A DNA stretch of 63,056 bases. It comes from Opitutales bacterium (GTDB lineage: Bacteria; Verrucomicrobiota; Verrucomicrobiia; Opitutales; Coraliomargaritaceae). Shown piece after piece: positions 34,247 to 44,609 of the stretch. The notes beneath the pieces were generated by a model that was given only the letters and a program-made list of their open reading frames with translations, was not told the origin of the DNA and made no database searches. The position numbers and the translations under genes are program-made. Position 1 is the stretch's first letter; the number at the start of each line of letters is the position of its first letter. The stretch lies in NCBI GenBank assembly GCA_030729385.1, contig JANQXM010000052.1, forward strand, positions 1 to 63,056. Direction: 5' to 3'.

Positions 34247-35458
34247 CTAAGGCTCAATTGGTCTTGCGCCCCATCTTGGATGTTTGCGGACGAACTCGAA
34301 TAGCACCACGGAGAGGGCGATCAGCACTAGCCCGACGATGGCGACTACTTTGGGCGCGGATTGACTGAGGATCCAATACCCTATGAAGGGTGCCAGCGTG
34401 CCGCGAAACCCCGTAAGTGCCATGTGGATGCTCATGTAGGAAGAAGCTTTCTCGTCGGGTGCGATCTTAGTCACCCACAGACTCCAGACGATCTTGCCGC
34501 CGCCCATTGCAACACCGAGCAGTGCCATCGCGAAAGTCAGTAGCACTAAGTTGGTCGTGAAAAAGAAGCATGCGATACTGAGCATGAAAAAGACATTCAG
34601 CATGTTGCGCGTGGTGATCAGGTGCAGCCGATCAAAGAAATGGCCCCACAGTTTGGTGCTGAGCACACGCGCCGTTGCGGGCACGATGAGCACAAGAAAC
34701 GCAATCGAGGTATTACTCGCATTCACGCCATAGTCAGGGTTGGCGAGATATTCGACACGAATTGGTAGGGTGATGAGGTTGCCAAACCCGAGCAGCATCC
34801 AACTGCCGAGGAGATAACCAAACAGTTTATCTTTCCAAATCAGACTAAAGCTCTGCCATGGATTGCCGATGTGCTCGGTCGTAAGTGCTTTGCTCGGTAT
34901 CCGTGAGACCGCCCATGCCGCGCCCACAGCTGCCAGTGTGATGACTGCAAAGAGTATGCGGTAGTTATTGATGGAGGCGTCAAGTAGCTTGCCGCCAAAG
35001 TAAGCGAAGAGACTTGTGCAGAGCGCCATCAGAATAAACGGCACCGTCATTCGGCTGCCACGTTCTTTAGAGGTATAATTATCGGAGTAGATCTGCAGCA
35101 TCAACGGACCTTGTTGAGCCGTCGCAATCTGGCTGAGCATAATCAGTAAGGTGAAGATTAGCAGGCTTTGCGCGAGTGTCGCACCCACCATCAGCACCGC
35201 CGAGGCACCAAACATACAAGCACAAGCGAGACTCGAACGATAACGCAATTTCGCCACCAAGTAGAGTGTCAGCGGAGTGAGCAAAAACCCCATCGACCAC
35301 GCGCCAGCGATAAATGATTTATATTTATCAGGTGCTTCGAAATAGCGAATCGCGATGACCAGTGCGAACGTGCTCCAACCCGCTTCGAGTATCCCGTAGA
35401 ACGGCGCCCGAAGGATGTCGTAGCGATAGGTTTGCTCGGCTTTGGTGGATGTGTTCAT
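34247..35458 (-). CDS. MFS-type membrane transporter
   Basis: 403 residues with 12 predicted membrane helices in two halves and a central loop near SRIPSKALTTEHIGN, the layout of the major facilitator superfamily. The usual motif A after helix 2 is weak. No substrate can be inferred. Its stop is just outside repeat copy 2, and it stands alone. Confidence 0.7.
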   Translation of the reverse strand: MNTSTKAEQTYRYDILRAPFYGILEAGWSTFALVIAIRYFEAPDKYKSFIAGAWSMGFLLTPLTLYLVAKLRYRSSLACACMFGASAVLMVGATLAQSLLIFTLLIMLSQIATAQQGPLMLQIYSDNYTSKERGSRMTVPFILMALCTSLFAYFGGKLLDASINNYRILFAVITLAAVGAAWAVSRIPSKALTTEHIGNPWQSFSLIWKDKLFGYLLGSWMLLGFGNLITLPIRVEYLANPDYGVNASNTSIAFLVLIVPATARVLSTKLWGHFFDRLHLITTRNMLNVFFMLSIACFFFTTNLVLLTFAMALLGVAMGGGKIVWSLWVTKIAPDEKASSYMSIHMALTGFRGTLAPFIGYWILSQSAPKVVAIVGLVLIALSVVLFEFVRKHPRWGARPIEP

Positions 35459-35698
35459 TGGGTCTTACTTAAGTCTTAATCCTGCTCTTACTCATAATCT
35501 TAATCTGGCGTTATGGTAATCGCCCGTTCCCTTTGGTCACTTGAGATCGCAAAGAACGTTGAGAGGATAACAGGTAATAATCTCTGTGCTCTCCGCGTCC
35601 TCTAGCGCAGCGGGCGGTTAAACCACGAATCGACAGCGCAGATGACTGGCGTAGAGATTAGGAGTAAGAGTAAAATTAGGATTGTGGCCGATTGGATA
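35459..35698. repeat. Intergenic inverted-repeat element (AATCTTA / TAAGATT type)
   Basis: GTCTTAATCCTGCTCTTACT at about 35472-35491 and GATTAGGAGTAAGAGTAAAA at about 35656-35675 are inverted, imperfect copies flanking about 165 bases of otherwise plain DNA. A tighter version of the same sequence is found at 49311-49393. No gene is seen between. Confidence 0.5.
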
Positions 35699-36682
35699 CT
35701 ATCGGCTCCAATCCAACATGCGCTTGAGTGGCACGTAGGCTTGTTCACGGACGGCTTCATCCATCTCAATCGCTGGTGCCATGTCGCGCAAGCAGTTGCG
35801 GAGCTTTTCGATCGTATTCATCTTCATGAAACGGCAATCATTGCACGCGCAAGTGTCAGTGGGTCCAGCAATGAAAGTCTTGTCCGGTGCTTCACGTTGT
35901 AAGCGGTGGATCATGCCTGTTTCCGTGATAATGATAAATTGCTCGGCATCGCTGTCCTTACAGAAACCGATCATTTTTTCTGTGCTGCAAACGATGTCCG
36001 CATTGTCGCGAACGGTTTCTACGCATTCTGGGTGAGCGACGACGAGTGCGTCCGGGAATTTCAGTTTGAGCGCTTCGATCGCTTGCTGAGTGAACAGCAC
36101 GTGTGCGTAACAAGAGCCGGGCCAGAGTTGCATCGCGCGACCAGTTTGCTTCGACACCCATTGACCGAGGTTTTGATCCGGGACGAACAATATGTCGCGG
36201 TCAGCCGGCACGTTATCGATAATGGTTTTCGCATTGCCGCTGGTGCAAATCACATCGCAAAGCGCCTTCACCGCGGCCGAGCAATTGATGTAGGCAACCA
36301 CATAAACATTCGGATTGGCGGCTTTGTATGCGGCTAACTTCTCAGCAGGGCAGGAATCAGCCAGCGAGCAACCCGCATTCATGTCCGGCAGGAGCACGGT
36401 CTTGGTAGGGTTCACGATCTTGGCGGTTTCGGCCATGAAGTGGACGCCACAAAATACGATGCAGTCGGCTTCCGCTTCGGCCGCATGATAGGCCAGCCCG
36501 AGGGAATCGCCCACATAATCGGCTACCCGTTGAATCTCATCGACCTGATAGTTGTGAGCCAGGATCACTGCATTACGCTCTTTCTTCAGCGCGAGCACTT
36601 CCAATTGCAGCGCAGAGAGCGGAGCTTCCTCAGCGCGAGGAGTGAAAACCATGGGTTCGTAATTAAGTGTCGCAGTAGCCAT
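35699..36682 (-). CDS. nadA: Quinolinate synthase
   Basis: 327 residues. Features: LAHNYQVDEIQRVADYVGDS near the start, MNAGCSLADSC with Cys105, WPGSCYAH with Cys191, and CACNDCRFM at the C terminus with Cys278-Cys283. These are the places where NadA's three 4Fe-4S ligands sit. It condenses iminoaspartate with dihydroxyacetone phosphate to quinolinate in NAD synthesis, a cytoplasmic step. nadB and nadC are not in this window. Confidence 0.95.
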   Translation of the reverse strand: MATATLNYEPMVFTPRAEEAPLSALQLEVLALKKERNAVILAHNYQVDEIQRVADYVGDSLGLAYHAAEAEADCIVFCGVHFMAETAKIVNPTKTVLLPDMNAGCSLADSCPAEKLAAYKAANPNVYVVAYINCSAAVKALCDVICTSGNAKTIIDNVPADRDILFVPDQNLGQWVSKQTGRAMQLWPGSCYAHVLFTQQAIEALKLKFPDALVVAHPECVETVRDNADIVCSTEKMIGFCKDSDAEQFIIITETGMIHRLQREAPDKTFIAGPTDTCACNDCRFMKMNTIEKLRNCLRDMAPAIEMDEAVREQAYVPLKRMLDWSR

Positions 36683-36839
36683 AATGCAGGAAATAAAGCG
36701 TAAAGAATCAGTGGCGGGCGGATTTAAGTCAAGTCTGGGCGTGGTGGTGTGGCGTTAGCCCATCCTAAGCATACAACTTCTCTCGCTCAACTGACGAACG
36801 GCGTGTTGGGAGAACCCGCCCTACCTTTTGAAGTCATCA

Positions 36840-39800
36840 CTAAATCAGTTTCAGCGCTCGTTGAATCTCTTCTGCTAGTGTGTCCAATCGTTTTTCGGAT
36901 GTTTTTTGTGCGGTGCCGAGCTCTTGGGCGTAAACGGAGACTTTGAATTCTTCGAGTAGTAAGTGGTAGGGCTTTGTTGCTGAACGGGAGTGCTTCTTGG
37001 CTAGTTTTTCGAGCTCCTGTAGTTTGGCTTCGTAGGGGGCGACGCGTTTTGATTTATCGATGTCGCGTTGGATGCTTTCTTTGGTGCGTTCGGCGCGGAT
37101 GCGCATGGCGCGGAGGTAGCGGGCCACGTGAGGTAATTCGTCGAACTCGTAGTCGCTGAGTAAAGTTGACGGAGCGACTCGATCCAAATGCGAGCGCATG
37201 CCGGGGTAGCTGATGGCTTTGTTGGTTTTCTTTTGCTCGATCAGGAGGAGGACGTCTTGTCGTATTTCTAAGACTTCGCTGAGGCGTTGTATGAGTTGAT
37301 GAACGATTCCTTTGCGTTCCTCGTCGGCTCTTTTGCAGACCTTTTCAAATGCTTGGGCTTTTAATGGGCGCTTGTTGTCTGATCGAAAGAGGTGTCGGCG
37401 TAAATGCAACCAGGCGTTTTCTTTGATCGTATCGAAACTACCGAGTGGGAGTAGTTGTGCACCGAGTTGTTTGAGCTCTTTGAGGTCGCGGCGTATCCAC
37501 GCGAGGTCGCGGCCCATTACTTTCTCGCCGAGTGCGGGCCATGCTTGCTCGGTTGCGGTGGTCGCGGCGGCCTTGTCGGCTAGCAGCCTTAAATGGACGT
37601 TGTCGCCCTCTAGGACGAGTGCGGGGTAGGCCTTGAGTGGTAGTCCGGCATCGCCGGTTAAGTCGATCGATTCGGGGAGGTCGCCAAAGTTCCAACTGCT
37701 CAGATTTTCCTTTTCGTAGCGAGCGGTCGCGGCTTGCCATGCGGGGATGGCTTCGAGACCAGTGCCTTTGGAGACTTCTTTGGCAGTTGATTCCAGTTGT
37801 TTGCGCAGCGCATCGAGCTCGCGGCCATTGGCGAGCACTTCACCTTTTGTATTCTCAATCTGAATACGTGGTTTTAGGTATTCGGGGATTTCGGTTTTGG
37901 CCCAATCGTCTTTGAAAGTTTGTATGCCGTGATTCTTGAGCAGTGCTTCGGCGAGCTGTTCGCGCAGGGGTAGGGCGGAAGGCTTTAATTCTTTGCGAAG
38001 TTCTGCAGAGCGCTCTTTCAGTGGATGGAGACTGATGCGGATCTGCTTGGGGAGGCCACGCAAGAGGCTTTCGATTTTTTCTTCGATGTGTCCGGGCACC
38101 GCCCAGTCGAGTGTGCCTTGTTGGATGGCGCCCAATTGTGAAACGGGCACGCGCAGGGTGACGCCGTCGGTCTCGTTGCCCGGTTCATGGCGATAGAGCA
38201 AGTCCATCGTGGTGCCGCCAATCATGACTTCGCGGGGGAAGTCGTCTGCATTGTCGACCGTGTCTTCGGGGGCGATGAGGTCGTGGAGCTCCGCTCTTAG
38301 GAAGCTGAGGTCGCCGCCATGTTTTGCTTTTGCGTAACTTCGCAGCTCGGGAAAGGAGCCGACGGCTTGTAAGCGATGTTGGTAAAAATCAAAGAGCGCG
38401 TCATCGATAACGAGGCCCGAACCAAGACGACGGCGAGCGATTTCGGATTCCGCCTTTTCGCGGATGTCGGCGTTGTGTGTTAGGAATTTAGGCTGCTCCT
38501 TGATGCCTCCTTCGACGAGGCCATTGCGCACGAAGATATCGGTGGCCTCTTCGGGGTCGATGGGTGTGTAGCTGACGTTGGCGCGGTTGATCTCTAAACC
38601 AAAGAGAATCTTGCGTTGCTTACAAAGGGCGGCTGCAGATTTGGTGCTCCAGAAAGGCTCGGAGTGACGCACTTGCATCAAGTCGCCCGCGAGTTCTTCG
38701 ATCCATTTAACTTCAATCTTTGCTGCCGTGCGTGCAAATAGGCGGCTGGTTTCCATCCACTCACCGCAGACGATCCAGTCGGGCGCGGAGGTCTTTGCTG
38801 GCTTAGGTTTGGCTTTCTTGGCGTAGCTTGCTTTGCGCTGCTTTTTTGCAGTTTCGTGATCGAACAATCCCGAACCAGGGAAGAGTAAGGCTTTGCGGTT
38901 TCGCGGTCCGCGATAGTTGTGCTCCTCTTCTTTGATAGCAATGTTGCTCAGAAGACCAGTGAGGATGGATCTATGAATCGCCGCATAACCTGCATCCGTT
39001 TTGGAGTCGGGGCCTTTAGCGGTGTCTTTGCCTAGAAGTTTGAGGTTCTTCAGGATCCGCTCGAGTTGGTGGTGTATGTCGCGCCATTCGCGCATGCGTT
39101 GGAAGGAGACAAAGTGCTTCTTGCAGAACTTACGCAGCTGACCTTGCGAGAGGCGATCCATCTCGTCGTGATACGCATCCCAAATATTAAGTATGGTGAG
39201 AAAGTCGGATTCTTTATGGACGAAGCGCTTCTGCATTTCGTCGGCTTCCTTCGCGAGCTCAGCAGGACGTTCGCGCGGGTCTTGAATGGAAAGCCCGGAA
39301 GCAATGACCAGCACATCCTCCAAAACGCCTTCCGTTTTTGCCTGAAGCAGCATGCGCGCGACGGTGGGGTCGACTGGTAAGTGTGCGAGCTTACTGCCGA
39401 GCTTTGTCAGACGGTAGGCGTCTTCGTTATCAGTATGCTGATCACCATACACCGCGCCGAGCTCGTCGAGCAGGCGGTAGCCGCCTTTGATAGCTGTGTC
39501 GGATGGCGGATCTAGGAAAGGGAAGGTGCGGATGTCGCCTAATCGGAATGCGAGCATGCGCAGAATAACCGATGCTAGGTTCGAGCGATGGATCTCTGGT
39601 GTGGTGAAGCGTGGGCGTCCTAGAAAGTCTTGCTCGGAATAAAGACGGTAGCAGACGCCATTGCTGACACGTCCGCAGCGTCCCTTGCGTTGTTCGGCGC
39701 TGGACTGAGCCACAGGTTCAATCGGGAGGCGCTGTGTGCGCGAGGTGGCACTGTAACGGCTGATGCGCGCGAGCCCTGCATCGACGACGTAACGAATGCC

Positions 39801-40691
39801 GGGCACCGTGAGCGATGTTTCGGCGATATTCGTCGATAGAATGATACGTCGACGTTGGCCGCTGGGGTGGAAGATGCGCTGCTGGTCGGCGTTGGCTAGG
39901 CGTCCATAGAGTGGTAGAATATCGCAACTACGTGCGCGCGTGTCTCCAAGTTTGCGGTTTAGTTCGTGGATGTCGCGTTCACCGGGTAGGAATACGAGGA
40001 CGTCGCCCGGGTGGTTGTCTTCAATGATCTCGGTGATGATTTCCGCAGCTGCCTCGATGTAGGTGATGTCGCCGGATTCTTGCAGCATCTCTTCAATCGG
40101 GCGGTAGATGGTCTCGACGGGGAACATGCGTCCCGAAACTTCGATGATGGGGGCACCGCCAAATGCTTTGGAGAATATCTCGGTATCAATCGTTGCCGAA
40201 GTGATGATGATCTTTAGATCTTTGCGCTTCTCGGAGAGCAGGCGTAGGAAGCCGAGAATGAAATCGATATTCAGGCTGCGCTCGTGGGCTTCGTCGATGA
40301 CGATGGCTTCGTATTTCTTGAGCAGCGGGTCGTCTTGTATCTCGTTGAGCAAGATACCATCGGTCATCACTTTGATGATGGTGTCTTTGCGTGTTTGATC
40401 GGTGAAGCGGATTTTGGCGCCGACTTCGTTACCGTAGGTGACGCCGAGCTCTTCGGCGATGCGTTGGGCGACGGAGAGTGCGGCGACGCGTCGCGGTTGT
40501 GTGCAGCCGAGCAGTCCTTTGTGACCTAGCCCCGCATCAATGAGGAACTTTGGGATTTGAGTGGTCTTGCCCGATCCGGTTTCGCCGGCAATGACGATGA
40601 CTTGATTGTCCTGAATGGCGCGAATGATTTCCTCGCGCCGGGCATGGATCGGGAGTTCTTCAGAGTAAGTCGGCTGGAGGGACTGTTTCAA
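36840..40691 (-). CDS. hrpA: ATP-dependent RNA helicase HrpA
   Basis: 1283 residues, matching full-length HrpA. Motif [11 protein letters not shown] at 36-45, DEAH in [14 protein letters not shown], motif III SAT ([12 protein letters not shown]), motif [13 protein letters not shown], and motif [10 protein letters not shown]. Then the helicase-associated and OB-like domains and the long DUF3418-type C terminus. E. coli HrpA acts on ribosomal collisions. The start is 19 bases after the cyclase stop, so both are likely in one transcript. Confidence 0.95.
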   Translation of the reverse strand: MKQSLQPTYSEELPIHARREEIIRAIQDNQVIVIAGETGSGKTTQIPKFLIDAGLGHKGLLGCTQPRRVAALSVAQRIAEELGVTYGNEVGAKIRFTDQTRKDTIIKVMTDGILLNEIQDDPLLKKYEAIVIDEAHERSLNIDFILGFLRLLSEKRKDLKIIITSATIDTEIFSKAFGGAPIIEVSGRMFPVETIYRPIEEMLQESGDITYIEAAAEIITEIIEDNHPGDVLVFLPGERDIHELNRKLGDTRARSCDILPLYGRLANADQQRIFHPSGQRRRIILSTNIAETSLTVPGIRYVVDAGLARISRYSATSRTQRLPIEPVAQSSAEQRKGRCGRVSNGVCYRLYSEQDFLGRPRFTTPEIHRSNLASVILRMLAFRLGDIRTFPFLDPPSDTAIKGGYRLLDELGAVYGDQHTDNEDAYRLTKLGSKLAHLPVDPTVARMLLQAKTEGVLEDVLVIASGLSIQDPRERPAELAKEADEMQKRFVHKESDFLTILNIWDAYHDEMDRLSQGQLRKFCKKHFVSFQRMREWRDIHHQLERILKNLKLLGKDTAKGPDSKTDAGYAAIHRSILTGLLSNIAIKEEEHNYRGPRNRKALLFPGSGLFDHETAKKQRKASYAKKAKPKPAKTSAPDWIVCGEWMETSRLFARTAAKIEVKWIEELAGDLMQVRHSEPFWSTKSAAALCKQRKILFGLEINRANVSYTPIDPEEATDIFVRNGLVEGGIKEQPKFLTHNADIREKAESEIARRRLGSGLVIDDALFDFYQHRLQAVGSFPELRSYAKAKHGGDLSFLRAELHDLIAPEDTVDNADDFPREVMIGGTTMDLLYRHEPGNETDGVTLRVPVSQLGAIQQGTLDWAVPGHIEEKIESLLRGLPKQIRISLHPLKERSAELRKELKPSALPLREQLAEALLKNHGIQTFKDDWAKTEIPEYLKPRIQIENTKGEVLANGRELDALRKQLESTAKEVSKGTGLEAIPAWQAATARYEKENLSSWNFGDLPESIDLTGDAGLPLKAYPALVLEGDNVHLRLLADKAAATTATEQAWPALGEKVMGRDLAWIRRDLKELKQLGAQLLPLGSFDTIKENAWLHLRRHLFRSDNKRPLKAQAFEKVCKRADEERKGIVHQLIQRLSEVLEIRQDVLLLIEQKKTNKAISYPGMRSHLDRVAPSTLLSDYEFDELPHVARYLRAMRIRAERTKESIQRDIDKSKRVAPYEAKLQELEKLAKKHSRSATKPYHLLLEEFKVSVYAQELGTAQKTSEKRLDTLAEEIQRALKLI

Positions 40692-40709
40692 AGTCGGTGA
40701 CCAGTGGGC

Positions 40710-41681
40710 TTACGCGTCGTCGTGCCTGAAAGACCAGATGTTGTGCCGACCATAGGGTTTAATATGGGCGACGGCTTCGTCCTTCTTCAAACTTAGGGGA
40801 ATGTTGGGCACCGAGCGGTCGACATAGACCTGATCGCCCGGGCAGGCACTGCAGAGACGGCTCGCGATGTTGATCGGGCGGCCGATGTAATCGTTGCCGA
40901 CTTCAAGGTGACTGGCGAGGCCGAAGCAAATGCCGGATCCGATTCCTTCGGGGGCTCCGTGGGTGAAGTGAGGAGAGTCTTTGACCATCGCCCAGCGGTG
41001 ACGTAAATCGAGGGCGGCCTGAAGTGCGATGTTGACGGCAATTTCGCGATCGGCAGGGCTGGTTTCCCAAATCGCGAGCACGCCGTCGCCGAGGAACTTA
41101 GTCATCTCGGGCGGGAAGCGCTGGAGCGAGCGATTGACCATATTATAAAATGCAGACATGAGTCCACAGGTGTAGGGCGATTCGATGTCGGGTTGCTCGC
41201 AAAATAAACTGAAGCCGCGGATGTCGATGACGAGCGCGAGCACTTCGCAGGGTTTGCCGAATTCGACTTCGGGCTCGAAGCTTTCGATGAAGGGGTAGGT
41301 CGCGTAGATTTCTTCCTCGAATTGGTAGTAACTCGGTTTGCCGATGGAGTCGCTGTAAAAGCTCAGACCTTTGAGGTAGCGGTCGTATGTATTTGGACGG
41401 TATTGCAGTTCGGAGACGCCGTAGCCTTCAGTGTATTGAGTGCGGCTGGTGTAGAATCGAGCGGAGAACTTTCGGATGCGGTCTTCTTTGCCTTCTAGCT
41501 TTTTTAGGACTTTGGAAACCTCCGGTTCGTCGAGAACTAGAAAAGAGTCGTGGCCGTCCACCGTGAAATAAACATGACGATACTCCGGATGCACTGTTTG
41601 GAAACGGCTACAGATATCCCAGAAATCTCGAAAACTGAGATTGGGGATGGGGTAGTGTCGTCGTATGATCGTGGAGGACAT
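40710..41681 (-). CDS. Class III adenylate/guanylate cyclase
   Basis: 323 residues. The N-terminal 140 residues are unassigned. The C-terminal catalytic domain has metal-binding Asp153 in LVIDIRGFSLF, Lys195 and Asp199 in TKFLGDGVLAIWE, and GRPINIASRLC, which carries the transition-state Asn/Arg region. Substrate choice cannot be fixed by eye, though Lys195 hints at ATP. No transmembrane helix. No cAMP receptor was seen nearby. It is likely co-transcribed with hrpA downstream. Confidence 0.85.
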   Translation of the reverse strand: MSSTIIRRHYPIPNLSFRDFWDICSRFQTVHPEYRHVYFTVDGHDSFLVLDEPEVSKVLKKLEGKEDRIRKFSARFYTSRTQYTEGYGVSELQYRPNTYDRYLKGLSFYSDSIGKPSYYQFEEEIYATYPFIESFEPEVEFGKPCEVLALVIDIRGFSLFCEQPDIESPYTCGLMSAFYNMVNRSLQRFPPEMTKFLGDGVLAIWETSPADREIAVNIALQAALDLRHRWAMVKDSPHFTHGAPEGIGSGICFGLASHLEVGNDYIGRPINIASRLCSACPGDQVYVDRSVPNIPLSLKKDEAVAHIKPYGRHNIWSFRHDDA

Positions 41682-41828
41682 TTCTGCTAAGAAGTGAGTA
41701 GCTAGGAGTGAGAAGTTAGATGACTACTGAATCAAGCTATTATACGTTGCGAAGGCGTGCAGTTAAATAGTTAAAATTGGTGTTTTGTTCGCGAAATCTA
41801 GAGGCATGGGTGGAACGACTGAAGATGA

Positions 41829-41940
41829 ACACGGCAGAGACTGCCGTGGCTACAGTTTGGTTGAGGGTGTAGCCACGTCACTCTGTGACGTGTCCTGTGT
41901 GGAGTTTCCGTCGCTGAAGAAACACGGCAGGAGACTGCAC
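41829..41940. repeat. Hairpin repeat family A, copy 3 (one and a half units)
   Basis: ACACGGCAGAGACTGCCGTG then GGCTACA, a spacer, TGTAGCCACGTCACTCTGTG to 41895, a linker, and then a second, partial AACACGGCAGGAGACTGC (41921-41938). The trailing partial unit shows that the building blocks occur in series. Confidence 0.75.
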
Positions 41941-41960
41941 ACTTCTTTTAGCTAGGCACA

Positions 41961-41990
41961 AAAAAGCCCCGGGCTGGCCGGGGCTTTTCA
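41961..41990 (-). terminator. Rho-independent terminator of rpmB
   Basis: AAAAAAGCCCCGG / CCGGGGCTTTT is a very stable stem; read on the minus strand it is followed by TTTTTT. It lies 24 bases past the rpmB stop. Confidence 0.85.
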
Positions 41991-42013
41991 GGAATTCTGT
42001 GTGCGTTCGTGAA

Positions 42014-42244
<231 letters not shown>

Positions 42245-42322
42245 GGGAGTTCCTTATTTTGAAATTAAAGGACGGGAAAGTAGGGTGCAGAGGCACACTA
42301 GCAAGCGTTTTCTTCGAAAAAA

Positions 42323-43321
42323 TCACCCTTTGCGAATTCCCCATAATACCTGAAAACGACGTCCCATATGGGCTGGGTGGATGAGTTCCATCAGCGTTTG
42401 ACGCCCATGACTAAAGGATCCAGCGCTTTGTTCGACGATTTCGGCGGCGGCTCGTTGGGCGCGTTGGACGAGGAAAGATTCTTGGCTTTCGAAGGTGGTG
42501 GGGGCGAAATTTGCCTTTTTGAGTGCTTCGATCAGCGGATCCCAGCAAATATCGCAGGTTATATCGATTTCGCCGGGTTGGTCCAAAAGGTTGTTTCCTT
42601 GGGTGTGCTTTGAGAAGGTGCGGGCGGTGCCGGATGGGCAGGCTTGGAGCAGCGCGGGCCAGCTTTTGCCATAGTCAAAGAGCATCAGCATACCGGTCCA
42701 GTCTTGGTCTAATAGGCTCGCGAGGGCTGTTTCGGTCTCTAAAGGCAGGTCCAATTCGTAGCCGTCTTCGATGGTTTCGGGTAGGCGTTCGGCGATGGCT
42801 TCGACCGGTGCGCTTAGGTTTTCGAGTAAAATTTCCTCTAACTGCCCCTCCGAGGTCATGCTGACTCCGCGTTCACGCCAAGCGCCGTCGCGAAAGATCA
42901 AGCGGTGGAAGGGGAGCGCATCGAGCCATTCGTTAGCAAACAGCACGACAGGGCCGTTAGCGCAAATCAGGTCGCCTTGGCGGATGACCTTGGAGTCGGC
43001 AAAAGGGTGTGTTTCGAGGTGGCTGAGCAATTCGGCTCCCGGCTCGGCGGCGATTTCGATGAAGGTGCTTTGTGCTGCCATGCCTTCGGGTAGCGTGTCC
43101 TCTGCTGCCGTCACGACCATTTTGGCAAATACCGCGCCGAGGCTTTCTGCTGTATAGAAGTCACGCTCTGGCGTGCGCCCGACGCGTTCTTTAGGTCGTG
43201 TGTAGTAGCCGCAATTTTCCGCGTAGAGTGCCAGATTGATATATTCGCAGTAGTTGATCGGCCCGTTGGCACAGGCGGCCTGTAGTATTTCCTGCAACTG
43301 TTTCGTTTCCTCGCCCATCAT
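42323..43321 (-). CDS. MidA/NDUFAF7-type SAM-dependent methyltransferase
   Basis: 332 residues. Family features: an N-terminal segment with INYCEYINLALYAENCGYY, then RDFYTAESLGAVFAKMV, the nucleotide pocket FIEIAAEPGAELLSHLE and LFANEWLDALPFHRL, and a C-terminal LMLFDYGKSWPALLQ with DICWDPL. In eukaryotes NDUFAF7 methylates an arginine of complex I; the bacterial substrate is not established. The gene overlaps by a little with the alternative start region of the divergent ctpA gene, but the true ctpA start at 43359 avoids this. Confidence 0.75.
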   Translation of the reverse strand: MMGEETKQLQEILQAACANGPINYCEYINLALYAENCGYYTRPKERVGRTPERDFYTAESLGAVFAKMVVTAAEDTLPEGMAAQSTFIEIAAEPGAELLSHLETHPFADSKVIRQGDLICANGPVVLFANEWLDALPFHRLIFRDGAWRERGVSMTSEGQLEEILLENLSAPVEAIAERLPETIEDGYELDLPLETETALASLLDQDWTGMLMLFDYGKSWPALLQACPSGTARTFSKHTQGNNLLDQPGEIDITCDICWDPLIEALKKANFAPTTFESQESFLVQRAQRAAAEIVEQSAGSFSHGRQTLMELIHPAHMGRRFQVLWGIRKG

Positions 43322-43358
43322 TATTTACAAATGCCAAGAAGGTGCACACAGTGCCCCG

Positions 43359-44609
43359 ATGGACAAGCGCTATGTTAAGTGGCTGATACCAGTCGCACTG
43401 CTTTCAATCCTCGCTGCACAATTTTGGGCGAGACCGGAACTGCGTGCCTTGTTGTCAGCAGATTATTGGCAGAGCCTGTTTCGCTATGGGAAAGTCATGC
43501 GCTTGGTGGAGTCGGAGTATGTGCATGCCGACGAGGTCGAGTTTGAGCATTTGACCGATATTGCACTACGTGAAGCGGTCCGTTCGTTGGATGATTATTC
43601 CGACTACATGATCGCCGAAGATTACGAGGCCTTCAACATGGCTGCCAATCAAGAGTATGTCGGTGTGGGGATTGAGATCAGTGAGTTCTCCGGTCGCGTC
43701 ATCATCGCCAATGTATTTGAGCAAGGCTCGGCAGGCGGTGCCGGTATAATCGCGGGTGATATAATTGTCGGCATCGATGAGGTCGACACGCACGAGGAGT
43801 CGCTCGCTGAAGTGGTGACTCGTATTCGTGGAGAGCCTGGCACGATGGTAAATATACAAGTCGAGCGGCCCATCACGCATGAGCAACTCAGTTTCGAGCT
43901 CGAACGTAAGGCGATTGCACTCGATTCGGTGGTTGAACTTGAAATGAAAACCGAAGACGTGGGTTATTTTCAGATACGTCAGTTTATTGATGCCACGGAC
44001 GTCGAAATGATTGCTGCAATCAAAGCACTGAGTGCGCAAGGCATGCGCGGTCTGATCATTGATCTACGCGGTAATCCCGGTGGTCGATTAGATACTGCGG
44101 CGCGAATGGCAGAGGTCTTTTTGGAAAAGGGGCAGACGATTCTCACGGTGCAATCGCGTCGTGGGGTAGAGGAGGTCTTTCAATCGCGTGGTGCGAAGCA
44201 AGCCTATCGCGGTCCAGTTGTCATTCTCATTGACGGCAACAGCGCCAGTGCCTCCGAGATTTTAGCCGGAGCTATGCGCGACCATGGACGGGCTTTGCTC
44301 GTCGGTCAGAAGTCTTACGGTAAAGGGTCGGTGCAATCGGTGATTGGTTTCCCCGGAGGTGACGGACTGAAGCTCACCAGTGCGCGCTATTTATTGCCGA
44401 ATGGAGAAGCCATCAACGGCACTGGCGTGTATCCCGATATCACGGTCGAAAGCACTCCGGAACATCAAGTGGTATTGATGCTGCAAAAGCACCATTTACG
44501 TTCGCATACGTCCGAAGACTTTACCCGAATCTTTGGCTTCGCTCCCGTTCAGGATGAGGCACTTCAAGTTGCCACCGACACACTCGAAACCGTGCTGTTG
44601 AAGCTATGA
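43359..44609 (+). CDS. C-terminal processing peptidase, S41 family
   Basis: 416 residues. One N-terminal membrane helix (VKWLIPVALLSILAAQFWA), then a PDZ domain (about 95-180, VGVGIEISEFSGRVIIANV, GGAGIIAGDIIVGIDE), then the S41 core with catalytic Ser297 (GNSASASEIL) and Lys322 (SYGKGSVQSV), 25 residues apart as in characterised members. It degrades or trims periplasmic proteins. The frame is open further upstream to 43254, but the signal-anchor makes ATG 43359 the natural start. It overlaps tsaD by four bases (ATGA). Confidence 0.92.
   Translation: MDKRYVKWLIPVALLSILAAQFWARPELRALLSADYWQSLFRYGKVMRLVESEYVHADEVEFEHLTDIALREAVRSLDDYSDYMIAEDYEAFNMAANQEYVGVGIEISEFSGRVIIANVFEQGSAGGAGIIAGDIIVGIDEVDTHEESLAEVVTRIRGEPGTMVNIQVERPITHEQLSFELERKAIALDSVVELEMKTEDVGYFQIRQFIDATDVEMIAAIKALSAQGMRGLIIDLRGNPGGRLDTAARMAEVFLEKGQTILTVQSRRGVEEVFQSRGAKQAYRGPVVILIDGNSASASEILAGAMRDHGRALLVGQKSYGKGSVQSVIGFPGGDGLKLTSARYLLPNGEAINGTGVYPDITVESTPEHQVVLMLQKHHLRSHTSEDFTRIFGFAPVQDEALQVATDTLETVLLKL

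Larger units (their letters stand above)
41682..42013. other. Gap between rpmB and the cyclase gene
   Basis: No gene. It contains copy 3 of the hairpin repeat family (41829-41940) and the rpmB terminator (41961-41990). A stretch AGTGAGTAGCTAGGAGTGAG near the cyclase start is of the same kind as the 35.5-kb and 49.3-kb repeats. Confidence 0.5.
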
